A stretch of 32,736 bases of DNA from Bacillota bacterium (GCA_023392755.1 JAEWNM010000265.1:1-32736), one strand, 5' to 3'. Counted from the first letter of the stretch, positions 9,199 through 17,906 are shown. Translations and numbers: made by a program. Notes: generated by a model from the sequence alone, not told the origin.

Positions 9199-10943
9199 CC
9201 TGGGACCTATCGGTAATCTACGGCGGCTTTCAAAGCCCGGAATTTCAGGCGGATCTCAAAAGCCTTCAAACCCACATGGACGATATCGAAACAACGCTTG
9301 CGCAGGGCGGCGCGCCCAAAGACCTGCTGGAAAATGCCATCCGGCATATCACAGCCCTTCAGGAAACAGCCGACAAGCTGGTGTCCTTTTCCTACCTCAC
9401 CTGGGCCACGGACGCTGTCAACGAGGAGGCGCTGGCCTACATTGATCAGCTGATGGAAAAGCAGGTGGCTATGGAACGCCTTCAGTCTGACCTGATCCGT
9501 TATCTGGGCGCGCTGGACGGCCTTGACACGGTCATCGAAAAAAGCCCGCTGCTCACAGAGCACGGTTTTTTACTCAGGGAGCTGAAGGATAACGCCGCCC
9601 ACCGCATGGACAAGGCCATTGAAGGCTGGATTCTGCGCATGTCGCTCACCGGCGGCGAAGCCTTCGCCCAGCTCCGGGAGAAGCTGGCGTCCACACTCAC
9701 GGCAGATTTTAGGGGTGAGGAACTCCCCCTGTCGGCCGTGCGCGCCAAGGCCTACGATCCCGATCCCGCCGTGCGCAAGGATGCGTACGAGGCGGAGCTT
9801 GCCGCATACCCCAAGGTGGAGCTGTCCATCGCCACTTGCTTGAACGGCATTAAGGGCGAAGCCCGCATCCAGACGGAAGCCAGGCATTTTGACAGCATTC
9901 TGGCATGGACGCTTAACGATTCGCGCATGGACAAAACAACGCTGGATGCGCTGTGGGCGGCGGTGACTGAAGCGCTGCCCGATTTCCGCCGGTACCTGCG
10001 GGCAAAAGGGCGCCTGCTGGGCCACCCGGACGGCATTCCCTTCTACGACCTGATGGCCCCGGTAGGCAAGGGCTTGCGCACCTACACCGCGGAGGAGGCA
10101 AGGGCGCTGCTATCCCAAAAGCTGGGCAGCTTTTCCCCCGAAATGGGCGCGTTTATAAACGAAGCCTTTGACAACCGGTGGATCGATATGTACCCCCGGC
10201 CCGGCAAGCAGGGCGGGGCTTTCTGCTCCTCCGTGCATACGCTGGACATCAGCCGTGTGCTTACAAACTTCGCCGGCAGCTTTGCCGACATCAGCACCCT
10301 GGCCCACGAGCTCGGCCACGCCTGGCACAACCGCTGCATGAAAGGCCTGCCCATACTGCTCACGGACTATCCCATGCCTTTGGCGGAAACGGCCTCCATC
10401 TTCAATGAAACGCTGTTGAGCCACGCCGTGCTGAAAACGGCTTCCCCGGAGGAAGCCTTCACCATCATAGAGGCGGAACTTATGGAATCCACTCAGTCCA
10501 TCGTGGATATCTACGGCCGCTTCCTCTTCGAGTCGGAAGTGATTGAGGCAAGGGCTGACCACTCCCTGAGTGTCGCCGAGCTGAAGGATGCCATGCTCCG
10601 CGCCCAGGAAGCAAGCTACGGCGACGGCCTTGCAAAGGATGCACGCCATCCCTACATGTGGGCCTGCAAGGGGCATTATTACAGCCCCACGCTGCATTTT
10701 TACAACTTCCCATACGCCTTCGGGCAGCTGTTTGCCAAGGGTGTTTTCGCCCAGTACCTGAAAACGGGCGAAAGCTATGTGCCCGTCTACAACAAGCTGC
10801 TGCGCTCCTGCGGCAGCGGCACGGTGTACGACGTGGCCATGAGCGTGGGCATCGATGTCCGCAGCGTGGACTTCTGGCGCAGCTCCCTGAACATCCTCCG
10901 GGAATCCATCAGCCGTTTCGTGGCATTGTGCGATACACAATAA
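9195..10943 (+). CDS. pepF: oligoendopeptidase F-like M3 metallopeptidase
   Basis: A 582-residue cytosolic zinc peptidase of family M3B that cuts short peptides. ATG 9195 has an excellent AAGGAGG site 6 nt upstream and overlaps the previous stop; open sequence farther upstream lies inside the hisK-like gene. The zinc motif HELGH is at residues 371-375, and the third ligand comes from the downstream ETASIFNE helix at about residue 399. The N-terminal helical domain starts TWDLSVIYGG, a common beginning for the PepF subgroup. The C-terminal region keeps the conserved Tyr-rich segment (CKGHYYSPTLHFYNFPYAFGQLF) that lines the active site. Length is normal. Its coupling to a GntR regulator and a PHP hydrolase suggests controlled turnover of peptides or amino acids. 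Confidence 0.95.
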   Translation: MTWDLSVIYGGFQSPEFQADLKSLQTHMDDIETTLAQGGAPKDLLENAIRHITALQETADKLVSFSYLTWATDAVNEEALAYIDQLMEKQVAMERLQSDLIRYLGALDGLDTVIEKSPLLTEHGFLLRELKDNAAHRMDKAIEGWILRMSLTGGEAFAQLREKLASTLTADFRGEELPLSAVRAKAYDPDPAVRKDAYEAELAAYPKVELSIATCLNGIKGEARIQTEARHFDSILAWTLNDSRMDKTTLDALWAAVTEALPDFRRYLRAKGRLLGHPDGIPFYDLMAPVGKGLRTYTAEEARALLSQKLGSFSPEMGAFINEAFDNRWIDMYPRPGKQGGAFCSSVHTLDISRVLTNFAGSFADISTLAHELGHAWHNRCMKGLPILLTDYPMPLAETASIFNETLLSHAVLKTASPEEAFTIIEAELMESTQSIVDIYGRFLFESEVIEARADHSLSVAELKDAMLRAQEASYGDGLAKDARHPYMWACKGHYYSPTLHFYNFPYAFGQLFAKGVFAQYLKTGESYVPVYNKLLRSCGSGTVYDVAMSVGIDVRSVDFWRSSLNILRESISRFVALCDTQ

Positions 10944-10977
10944 GCCTGTCAAAAGCGTTTGCGTACCGTCCGGCGGC

Positions 10978-11043
10978 GGGCGAATATCATTCGCCCGCCC
11001 AGCCCCGGCAAGCTGTTGCCGGGACCAATCGGTAGGGCTGGTG
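10978..11043. repeat. palindromic repeat (family C) plus adjoining hairpin
   Basis: GGGCGAAT-ATC-ATTCGCCC (10978-10996) matches the palindrome at 26124-26142 except for exchanged bases inside the arms that keep pairing. Directly after it, CAGCCC and GGGCTG enclose CCGGCAA-GCTG-TTGCCGG. It lies after pepF and could also act as its terminator, though without a T tract. The rest of the 288-nt gap before fhs holds only the promoter below. Confidence 0.55.
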
Positions 11044-11164
11044 CATTTGAACTGCAAAGACAAAATCCACAGCATTTCCCACAGGCAGGGAGGGAGCCTT
11101 TTCCAAATGGTCTAACCTGGACCCCTCCCCACCTTATGATCCGTTCACCTTTCCCGCGTCCCGC

Positions 11165-11193
11165 TTGCGCAAACAAAAGGCTTCCGTTATAAT
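11165..11193 (+). promoter_or_regulatory. sigma-A-type promoter of fhs
   Basis: TTGCGC (11165-11170), exactly 17 nt, then a perfect TATAAT (11188-11193), 38 nt before the start codon. Confidence 0.8.
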
Positions 11194-11231
11194 GTGTTTT
11201 AATGTGCAAGATATGGAAAGGTAGTGACTGC

Positions 11232-12902
11232 ATGGCATCCGACCTTCAAATCGCAAGAGCCGCAGCGCCAAAGCCCATTCAAACAATCGCCGAGGCGGCC
11301 GGGTTCCTTCCGGAAACGCTTTATCCCTATGGCCGCCTTATCGCCAAGGTGGACCCCGCCCCCTATCTCAAGCGGGAGAAAAAGGCGCGCCTTGTGCTGG
11401 TAACAGCCATCTCCCCCACTCCGGCGGGGGAAGGGAAGACCACCGTCAGCGTGGGTCTGGCGGACGGCATGACGCAGTCGGGGCGCAGGGCTATGCTGGC
11501 GCTCCGGGAGCCGTCCCTGGGCCCGGTGTTCGGCATGAAGGGCGGGGCCACCGGCGGGGGCTATGCGCAGGTATTGCCCATGGAAGCCATCAATCTGCAC
11601 TTTACCGGCGATCTGCACGCCATAACGGCTGCCAATAACCTGCTGGCCGCCATGGTGGACAACCATATCCAGCAGGGCAACGAGCTGAACATCGACCCAA
11701 GGCTTGTCACCTGGCGGCGCTGCATGGACTTGAACGACAGGCAGCTTCGCTTCATCGTGTCCGGCATGGGCGGCAAATCCAACGGAGCGCCCAGGGAGGA
11801 CGGTTTTGACATCACCGCCGCCAGCGAGGTCATGGCGGCATTCTGCCTGGCAAAGGATTTGGGTGATCTGAAAGCCCGCCTAAAAAAGCTGGTGGTGGGC
11901 CGCACCTTCGATGGCAAACCGGTCACCGCGGGGGATTTGAGCGCCCACGGGGCCATGGCGGCGCTTTTGCGCGACGCGCTGATGCCCAACCTGGTCCAGA
12001 CCATCGACGGCACGCCCTGCCTTATGCACGGCGGGCCTTTCGCCAACATCGCCCACGGCTGCAACAGCGTCATCGCCACACAGACGGCCATGCGCATGGC
12101 GGATTACGTGGTAACGGAGGCGGGCTTCGGCGCGGACCTTGGCGCTGAAAAATTTCTGGATATCAAGTGCCGCGCCGCCGGCTTATGGCCGGACGCCATT
12201 GTGCTGGTGGCCACCGTCCGGGCGCTCAAGCACCACGGCGGCTGCCCGAAGGAATCGCTTACCCAGGAGAACCTGCCCGCCTTGGAAAAGGGGCTTGACA
12301 ACCTGTACGCCCACCTCGATCACATTCAAAACGTATGGCGCCGCCCGGCGGTGGTGGCCCTCAACCGTTTCATGACCGATACCCAAGCGGAGCTCGCGCT
12401 GATTCAAAGCGCCATGGACAGGCTGTCCGTTCCTTTCCGGCTGTGCGAGGCCTGGGAAAAGGGTGGCCGTGGCGCGGTAGGCCTGGCCGACGCCGTATGC
12501 GGCGCATGCGAAAGCGGCGCGCCTTCCTCCCCCGCCTACACGTATGCGGACGATCTTCCTTTGGCGGATAAAATCCGGTCGGTCGCCGAAAAAATCTACG
12601 GCGCGGCGGAGGTCAATTTCGCCCCCGGCGTGCTTAGCCAGCTTAAAAAGTGGGAGCAGGAGGGGTATTTAACCTGCCCCGTCTGCATAGCCAAAACACA
12701 ATATTCCCTGTCGGACAACCCCAAGTTTCTGGGCGCGCCCAAGGGCTTCACCCTCACCGTCCGCAGCGTGCGGCTGTCGGCGGGAGCCGGCTTTGTGGTG
12801 GCCTTCGCGGGGGATATCATCGCCATGCCGGGGCTGCCCAAGGCCCCCGCCGCCCTTTCCATCGATGTGGATGAGGACGGGAACATCACGGGCCTATTTT
12901 GA
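11232..12902 (+). CDS. fhs: formate--tetrahydrofolate ligase
   Basis: A 556-residue cytosolic enzyme that joins formate to tetrahydrofolate using ATP, making 10-formyl-THF for purines, formyl-methionine and, in acetogens, the methyl branch of the Wood-Ljungdahl pathway. ATG 11232 is chosen because GGAAAGG lies 10 nt upstream and the length then equals the family norm; an ATG 30 nt upstream lies on the wrong side of that site. The P-loop is TPAGEGKT (about residues 63-70). Conserved segments EPSLGPVFGMKGGATGGG and FTGDLHAI follow, and the C-terminal MPGLPKAPAA motif is intact. It heads a group with an Lrp regulator (19-nt gap) and an aminotransferase. No THF or ZTP riboswitch pattern is visible in the 38-nt leader. 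Confidence 0.97.
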   Translation: MASDLQIARAAAPKPIQTIAEAAGFLPETLYPYGRLIAKVDPAPYLKREKKARLVLVTAISPTPAGEGKTTVSVGLADGMTQSGRRAMLALREPSLGPVFGMKGGATGGGYAQVLPMEAINLHFTGDLHAITAANNLLAAMVDNHIQQGNELNIDPRLVTWRRCMDLNDRQLRFIVSGMGGKSNGAPREDGFDITAASEVMAAFCLAKDLGDLKARLKKLVVGRTFDGKPVTAGDLSAHGAMAALLRDALMPNLVQTIDGTPCLMHGGPFANIAHGCNSVIATQTAMRMADYVVTEAGFGADLGAEKFLDIKCRAAGLWPDAIVLVATVRALKHHGGCPKESLTQENLPALEKGLDNLYAHLDHIQNVWRRPAVVALNRFMTDTQAELALIQSAMDRLSVPFRLCEAWEKGGRGAVGLADAVCGACESGAPSSPAYTYADDLPLADKIRSVAEKIYGAAEVNFAPGVLSQLKKWEQEGYLTCPVCIAKTQYSLSDNPKFLGAPKGFTLTVRSVRLSAGAGFVVAFAGDIIAMPGLPKAPAALSIDVDEDGNITGLF

Positions 12903-12921
12903 CGGATGAGGTGAAAACAAT

Positions 12922-13413
12922 ATGGAAAGTTTGCAAATGCAACTGCTGAGCATACTGCGGGAGGATTGCCGCATCCCCCTGGAAAAGCTGGCCGTCATGA
13001 CCGGCCATACGATGGACGAGGTGGCCCAGGCCATCGACGATATGGAAAAGCGGCGGGTGATTTTGCGCTATTCCCCCATCATCAACTGGGACTTGACCGA
13101 CCGGGAGCGGGTGGAGGCCATGATCGAGGTGCGTGTCACGCCTCAGCGGGACATGGGCTTTGATGCCGTGGCCGCCCGCATCTACCGCTTTGAAGAGGTC
13201 AAGAGCGTCTATTTGATGAGCGGCGCCTACGACCTTTTGCTGCTGGTGGAGGCCCATACCCTGAAGGAGCTGGCCTATTTTGTCAGCGAAAAATTGAGCC
13301 CGCTGGAGATGGTCACGGGCACCGCCACCCATTTTGTGCTCAAGCGCTACAAATCCGACGGCGTCATCTTCGACACCGAACGGTCGGATCGCAGATTGGT
13401 GGTTTCGCCATGA
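12922..13413 (+). CDS. Lrp/AsnC family transcriptional regulator (AlaR-like)
   Basis: A 163-residue feast/famine regulator. The first 60 residues form a winged helix-turn-helix (LLSILREDCRIPLEKLAVMTG, then VAQAIDDMEKRRVI). The C-terminal part is a RAM/ACT-like ligand domain in which an amino acid binds at subunit contacts. GAGGTG precedes the ATG. Its TGA overlaps the ATG of the next gene, an aminotransferase. The same regulator-transaminase pairing is known in Bacillus as alaR-alaT, so control of alanine or a related amino acid is a reasonable inference. The C-terminus is about 15 residues longer than many Lrp proteins. Confidence 0.9.
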   Translation: MESLQMQLLSILREDCRIPLEKLAVMTGHTMDEVAQAIDDMEKRRVILRYSPIINWDLTDRERVEAMIEVRVTPQRDMGFDAVAARIYRFEEVKSVYLMSGAYDLLLLVEAHTLKELAYFVSEKLSPLEMVTGTATHFVLKRYKSDGVIFDTERSDRRLVVSP

Positions 13414-14594
13414 GCATCGATTATTCCAGATACATCAACCCGCGGGTGGCTTCCGTCGCCCCCAGCGGCATCCGCAAGTTTTTTGACATCGTGGCCAACA
13501 TGCCCGACGCCATTTCCCTTGGCGTGGGCGAGCCGGATTTCGTTACCCCCTATCACATACGCAACGCCGCCATCAACAGCCTGCTGGACGGCGAAACGCA
13601 GTATACCTCCAACTGGGGCATTCTTTCCCTGCGCCGTGAAATCGCCTACTACCTTTCCAGCCGGTACCATATCACCTACGATCCCAATCAGGAGATACTG
13701 GTGACGGTCGGGGCCAGTGAGGGCATCGACCTGGCGCTGCGCAGCGTCGTCAATCCCGGCGACGAGGTGCTTGTGCCCGAGCCCAGCTATGTCAGCTACA
13801 GCCCCAGTGTGCTTTTCGCCGGCGGAACCCCCGTGGCGGTGAAGACGGACAATACCACCGCCTTCCGGCTGACAGCCTCCGCGCTTCGGGAAAAAATCAC
13901 CCCCCGCACCAAGGCGCTGATCCTGCCCTACCCCAACAACCCCACCGGCGCCATCATGGAGCGGGCCGATCTTACGGCCGTTGCCGCCGTTGTCCGGGAA
14001 AGCGGCATCCTGGTCATCAGCGATGAAATTTACAGCGAGCTGACCTATGGGCCGGAGCCCCACACAAGCTTCGCCGGCCTGCCCGGCATGTGGGAGCGGA
14101 CCATCACCATCAACGGCTTCAGCAAGGCCTTTGCCATGACCGGCTGGCGCATGGGCTATGTCTGCGCGCCCGCGCCCATCACGGCCGCCATGTTCAAAAT
14201 ACACCAGTATGCCATCATGTGCGCGCCCCGCCAGGGGCAGGTGGCCGCCGAGGAGGCGCTCAAGGCCGGCCGCGAAAACAATTATGAAGACGTGTCCCTT
14301 ATGCGCACAAGCTACGACCGCCGCCGCAGGCTGATGGTGGACGCCTTTTCAAAGATGGGGCTGGATTGCTTTGAACCCCTGGGGGCGTTTTATGTATTCC
14401 CCTCCATCCGTAAAACGGGCCTTGACAGCGAAGAGTTCTGCACGCGGCTGCTCAAGAGCCATCAGGTGGCCTGCGTGCCCGGCACGGCCTTTGGGCGCAG
14501 CGGCGAGGGGCATATCCGCTGCTGCTACGCCACCGCGCTTAACAAGCTGTCAACAGCCCTGGAGCGTATTGAAGACTTCCTTCACGGGCTATAA
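13410..14594 (+). CDS. class I/II PLP-dependent aminotransferase (AlaT/PatA-like)
   Basis: A 394-residue enzyme of fold type I that moves an amino group between an amino acid and a keto acid using pyridoxal phosphate. The cofactor lysine is Lys239 in NGFSKAFAMTGWRMGY. Other binding residues are in YPNNPTG (174-180) and ISDEIYSEL (203-211). The C-terminal Arg that holds the substrate carboxylate lies in GEGHIRCCYA. The N-terminus (residues 11-50, with SGIRKFFDI and LGVGEPDF) is typical of the Bacillus AlaT/PatA group. The start codon overlaps the stop of the Lrp gene. Alanine, aspartate or aromatic amino acids are possible substrates; alanine is favoured by the pairing with an AlaR-like regulator. 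Confidence 0.92.
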   Translation: MSIDYSRYINPRVASVAPSGIRKFFDIVANMPDAISLGVGEPDFVTPYHIRNAAINSLLDGETQYTSNWGILSLRREIAYYLSSRYHITYDPNQEILVTVGASEGIDLALRSVVNPGDEVLVPEPSYVSYSPSVLFAGGTPVAVKTDNTTAFRLTASALREKITPRTKALILPYPNNPTGAIMERADLTAVAAVVRESGILVISDEIYSELTYGPEPHTSFAGLPGMWERTITINGFSKAFAMTGWRMGYVCAPAPITAAMFKIHQYAIMCAPRQGQVAAEEALKAGRENNYEDVSLMRTSYDRRRRLMVDAFSKMGLDCFEPLGAFYVFPSIRKTGLDSEEFCTRLLKSHQVACVPGTAFGRSGEGHIRCCYATALNKLSTALERIEDFLHGL

Positions 14595-14660
14595 TGCAGG
14601 GTTTTCGGTTTTTCCATCGTTCCTTTGGATAAAATACCCTTGCTTTCGGAGGTGCAGTCC

Positions 14661-15809
14661 ATGCGTCGTGTCTTATCCGGGTTGCTGGTGCTGATGATGT
14701 TTCTCACCCTTGGCGCTTTGGCGGAGGATGAGGAAGTGTCTTTTTCGGACCTGACGGGTGACAATCAAAGCCCGTCCGCATCGCCGGACCCGGCCGCATC
14801 CCAAGACCCGGCTTCCCCGCAGCCCACACCCTCCGCCATGATCTCCGCCGACGGCTCCGTGCTTCTGACCATGAGCTTTACGGGCGATGTCACCATCGGC
14901 GGCGATGTGCGCAAAAGCGGCAAATCCATCTTCGACAAGGAGTTGGATAAGCAAAAGGGCGATTTGACATTCCCCTTCCGCAACGTAAAGGACATTTTTG
15001 CCCAGGACGACATGACACTGGTGAATTTTGAGGGCACACTGACCACCGCCCCCATCAACCCGGACAAGCGTGAAAACTCCTTCCTGTTTTCCGCCCCGCC
15101 GGACTATGTACAAATCTTGACATCCGGCAGCGTCGAGGCCGTATCCCTGGAGAACAACCACGTCATGGACCACGGCACCGCGGGTTATGAGGAAACGCAG
15201 CAAACCCTCAAGAACGCTGGCATCGTCTATTCCGGCGGCGGCCTAACGGGCGTCTACACCGCGCACGGCGTCCAAATCGCCATGCTCTCCTACCAGACGT
15301 TCGACCAGTACCCCACGCTTTTTGAGCAGGTGCCCAAGGATGTGGCCACCGCCAAGGCGCAGTACCCCATCGTTATTGTCAGCTTCCACTGGGGCAATGA
15401 GCTGGATTACAAGCCCAACGACAACCAGCAAAAACTGGGCAAGATGGCCATCGATGCCGGGGCCGACCTGATCATCGGCCACCACAGCCACCGCATCAAT
15501 CCCATTGAAATCTACAAGGGCAAGTACATCTGCTATTCCCTGGGCAACTTCTCCTTCGCAGGCAATACAAAGCCCAGCGATATGAGCACCTACATCTTCC
15601 AGACGCGCTTCCGTGTCCGTGACGGCGTAGCTACGCCGGAGGGGTTCCGCATTATCCCCTGCCGCATCTCCTCCCGCACCGATTACAACGACTTCGCGCC
15701 GACCCCCTACGATAAGGGCAACAGCATTCAAAGCCTGCTCACCGTCTTGAAGGACAACGGCAAATCCCTGGAAAACCCCGTGCCCAGCTATCCGCTGGAT
15801 TGGCAATAG
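14661..15809 (+). CDS. exported CapA-like metallophosphatase (PGA_cap domain)
   Basis: A 382-residue protein. ATG 14661 follows GGAGGTG and begins a signal peptide (basic MRR, hydrophobic 4-19, cleavage after GALA at about residue 20). A low-complexity linker rich in Ser, Pro and Asp (about 35-70) follows. The catalytic domain is of the CapA/PgsA type: FTGDVTIGG, VNFEGTLT, LENNHVMDHG, FHWGNELD and IGHHSHRINP, all with the expected metal-binding Asp, Asn and His residues. The family was first known from poly-gamma-glutamate capsule export, but many clostridial members have no capsule genes nearby, as here, so the role is open. It stands alone, followed by the largest repeat cluster of the window. 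Confidence 0.9.
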   Translation: MRRVLSGLLVLMMFLTLGALAEDEEVSFSDLTGDNQSPSASPDPAASQDPASPQPTPSAMISADGSVLLTMSFTGDVTIGGDVRKSGKSIFDKELDKQKGDLTFPFRNVKDIFAQDDMTLVNFEGTLTTAPINPDKRENSFLFSAPPDYVQILTSGSVEAVSLENNHVMDHGTAGYEETQQTLKNAGIVYSGGGLTGVYTAHGVQIAMLSYQTFDQYPTLFEQVPKDVATAKAQYPIVIVSFHWGNELDYKPNDNQQKLGKMAIDAGADLIIGHHSHRINPIEIYKGKYICYSLGNFSFAGNTKPSDMSTYIFQTRFRVRDGVATPEGFRIIPCRISSRTDYNDFAPTPYDKGNSIQSLLTVLKDNGKSLENPVPSYPLDWQ

Positions 15810-15824
15810 GCAGCCGGCAGGCAC

Positions 15825-15930
15825 GCTTCGCCCGGACGCTTGCAGGAAAAACCCGAAGGTCCAGGGCGACCGGAAAGCCCTGGCCGCGTCCTAAGACGCG
15901 GAACCTTCACCCGAATTTCATCTGCATCAC
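15825..15930 (+). repeat. tandem unit 1 carrying a short family A copy (A4)
   Basis: The unit runs from GCTTCGCCCGGACGCTTGC to CATCTGCATCAC. Inside it, at 15854-15905, are stem 1 CCAGGGC (15861-15867) with GCCCTGG (15877-15883) and a tail hairpin CCGCGTC (15884-15890) with GACGCGG (15895-15901). The flanks are repeated almost exactly in unit 2. Confidence 0.85.
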
Positions 15931-16350
15931 ACCTCGCCCGGACGCTTGCAGGAAAAACCCGAAGGTCCAGGGCTCCGTAGCCGAAGCGCCGCTTGTGGCT
16001 CCGGAACACCGCCCCTGCCAGTGGCAGGAAAGGGCGGTGAGGAGGAGGCTGGCGAAACAGGCTCCGGAATCGAGCACCGACTGTGTCGGATGAAGCGAGA
16101 TGAAGGAGGCCGGCGAAACAAGCAGTGCGAAGCGGCAGCGAGCAATGCGCCGATTAAGCCGGATGGTAGTGCGAATGGCAATGAGCAATGCGTCGATTGA
16201 GCCAGATGGAGGGATGCAGCGAGGCGAAGGAGGCTGGCGAAAAGAGCAGCGCGAGCGGTAGCGAAGCAATGCGACATTTGAGCCAGATGGGGGAAAGCCC
16301 TGGCCGCGTCCTAAGACGCGGATCCTTTACCCGAATCTCATCTGCATCAC
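15931..16350 (+). repeat. tandem unit 2 carrying an expanded family A copy (A5)
   Basis: The same flanks, start and tail hairpin as unit 1, but the loop between CCAGGGC (15967-15973) and GCCCTGG (16297-16303) is expanded to about 320 nt. The expansion holds CACCGCCC (16007-16014) with GGGCGGTG (16032-16039), around CCTGCC-AGT-GGCAGG. It also holds two complete and one partial stem-3 modules: CCGGC (16110-16114) with GCCGG (16158-16162), CTGGC (16234-16238) with GCCAG (16282-16286), and a partial one near 16170-16210. The whole gap from 15810 to 16426 is repeat sequence; I see no gene in it. Confidence 0.8.
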
Positions 16351-16352
16351 GC

Positions 16353-16394
16353 TTCGCCCGGACGCTTGCAGGAAAAAGCAAGCATCCGGGCGAA
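16353..16394. terminator. long hairpin closing the repeat array
   Basis: Arms TTCGCCCGGA-C-GCTTGC (16353-16369) and GCAAGC-A-TCCGGGCGAA (16378-16394) form 16 pairs with one mismatch. The left arm is also the first part of each tandem unit (15826 and 15932 onward). It may end transcription from capA and lies just before the ribosome site of the next gene. Confidence 0.5.
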
Positions 16395-16426
16395 TTACTA
16401 TCGAAAAAAGAGGAAGGAGGTGCGCC

Positions 16427-17491
16427 ATGCGGGCAAGAATCGTCTGCCTGCCGGGGGATGGCATCGGCCCCGAGGTCATGCAGGAAGCCGTGCGCGTTTT
16501 AACCAGCGTGGCCTGCGCCTTTGACCACAGCTTCACCTTTGTGGAGGAAAAGCTGGGCAGGTCCGCCCTTCAGGCCCATGGCACGCCCCTTGGCGATAAG
16601 GCGCTGGATGCGTGCCGCGCCGCCGACGCGGTGCTTCTGGGCGCCTGCGGCAGCCTCCGGCAAGATACATCCTTTGGCGGCACGCGCCCGGAATCCGGCC
16701 TGCGCCTTTTGCAGCAGGGGCTTTCCCTTCATACGGGCATTATGCATTGCGCCAACCCTTCCGCGCCGCAAACCGGCGGGGTGGATATTTCGCTTGTCTG
16801 GCCCCTTGCCGGCGGCACAGGCGCGGCCTCAGCGGACGAGGACGGGCAGCGGGCTTCCGATACGGTATCCCTGACACCCCTTGGCGCGGAGCAGGCGGCG
16901 CGGCTGGCCTTCCGCCTGGCCAGGCAGCGGCGCAGGCATGTCTGCGCCGCGTTCCTGGCCGACCTGGATGCCACGGCACGGCTGTTTAGGGATTCGTCTC
17001 TGCACGTCTCCCGGGACTATCAGGATGTAACGGTGAAATGGCTGGAGGCGGACCGCCTTTCCTTGGAGCTTATAAAAAACCCGTCAAAGTTCGACGTTTT
17101 ACTGGCCGGGCCTTTGCTTAACAGCCCGCTTTCGGGCATTGCGGCGGGGCTTGCGGGCGGCTTCGGCCTGGTCCCCTGCGTATTGGCAGGGGACGGCAAT
17201 CCTTTGGTTTACCTGCCCTCCCAGGGCGAGGAGCCTTCCCAGGCCGGGCGGGATACGGCCAACCCCATCGCCATGATACTGTGTGCCGCCCTGATGCTGC
17301 GAAAATCGCTGCATCTTGACAGCGAGGCCGACTGTGTGGAAATGGCCGTGAAAAACGTGCTGGATTCCGGCTGGCGCACGGCCGACATGGTCAGCGGCAC
17401 AGAGCCGAAGGTCGGCACCCAGGCCATCGGCAAGCTGATTGCCGAGCAGGTGGATACGGCGGGGGCCGTCATGGGCGCATTCCGCCGGTGA
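16427..17491 (+). CDS. isopropylmalate/isocitrate dehydrogenase-like protein lacking catalytic residues
   Basis: A 354-residue protein with AAGGAGGTG before its ATG. The fold family is clear: LPGDGIGPEV at 8-17, TRPESGLRLLQ at 86-96, a FDVLLAGPL strand at 222-230, TANPIAMILCAALMLR at 277-292. The residues that do the chemistry in LeuB are not there. The segment equal to VRELTGGIYFG reads LVWPLAGGTGAAS. The segment equal to DKANV reads ADLDAT, without the lysine. The segment equal to FGDILSDE reads LNSPLSGI, without either metal-binding Asp. HGSAPD is changed to QGEEPS. So it is probably not a working beta-decarboxylating dehydrogenase. The frame is intact and codon use matches its neighbours, so it is not an obvious pseudogene. 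No leu genes are nearby. Confidence 0.75.
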   Translation: MRARIVCLPGDGIGPEVMQEAVRVLTSVACAFDHSFTFVEEKLGRSALQAHGTPLGDKALDACRAADAVLLGACGSLRQDTSFGGTRPESGLRLLQQGLSLHTGIMHCANPSAPQTGGVDISLVWPLAGGTGAASADEDGQRASDTVSLTPLGAEQAARLAFRLARQRRRHVCAAFLADLDATARLFRDSSLHVSRDYQDVTVKWLEADRLSLELIKNPSKFDVLLAGPLLNSPLSGIAAGLAGGFGLVPCVLAGDGNPLVYLPSQGEEPSQAGRDTANPIAMILCAALMLRKSLHLDSEADCVEMAVKNVLDSGWRTADMVSGTEPKVGTQAIGKLIAEQVDTAGAVMGAFRR

Positions 17492-17497
17492 GAATCG

Positions 17498-17860
17498 TTA
17501 CTCCTCCGCCTTAAGGCCGGGAAAAAAATCCTCCAGCCTTTTCAGTATGCGCAGGTCGCCTTTCGTTTTGACCTGGCCTTTGAGCAGCGCCATGGCAGGG
17601 CTTTTTGTACCCTTCGCCATCTCCTCAAATACGGGATACGAAGCCTCCGCCCTGGCCGAAAAGGGGCGGAAATGATCCGTCAGCACCGCGCAGCTTTCTT
17701 GCCCAAGCACCATCTGATATGTTTTTTGGATATCCGTGAAGTACATCTCCAGCACGATATCCCCCGGCCCTCTATGCGGTTTGTATACCGATGCCGCCCT
17801 GTGTAAAAACGCAAGGGCGGCTTTTTCCTTGTCCGGCAGACCGGAATAACGCTCATCCAT
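17498..17860 (-). CDS. SCP2 sterol-carrier-like domain protein
   Basis: A 120-residue single-domain protein; ATG 17860 is chosen since GGGAGG lies about 10 nt upstream. The C-terminal half matches the SCP2 pattern: SPAMALLKGQVKTKGDLRILKRLEDFF, with the typical G-D turn followed by an amphipathic helix. SCP2-like domains form a hydrophobic tunnel for acyl or other lipid-like ligands; in bacteria the ligand is mostly unknown. It ends 6 nt from the convergent LeuB-like gene with no terminator between them, and sits 46 nt downstream of the comEA-like gene on the same strand, so the two may share a transcript. Confidence 0.75.
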   Translation of the reverse strand: MDERYSGLPDKEKAALAFLHRAASVYKPHRGPGDIVLEMYFTDIQKTYQMVLGQESCAVLTDHFRPFSARAEASYPVFEEMAKGTKSPAMALLKGQVKTKGDLRILKRLEDFFPGLKAEE

Positions 17861-17906
17861 TCCTGCTTTGCCTCCCAAACTATATCTGCTGATATACTTC
17901 CCCGGG

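Noticed and set aside
11043..11231. THF or ZTP riboswitch upstream of fhs
   Set aside because: The promoter lies only 38 nt before the start, and the conserved riboswitch cores are not seen.
15900..16300. Several open frames of 70-120 codons across the repeat clusters (also at 2394-2745 and 32308-32683)
   Set aside because: They read through hairpins, differ in frame between copies, lack ribosome sites and encode low-complexity Arg/Pro/Ala-rich products. Structure, not protein, is conserved.
15825..16350. CRISPR array
   Set aside because: Repeats are long, nested and irregular, spacers are not uniform, and no cas genes are present.
16427..17491. Calling the LeuB-like gene a pseudogene
   Set aside because: The frame is complete, the ribosome site strong, and fold motifs kept. 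Loss is limited to active-site residues.
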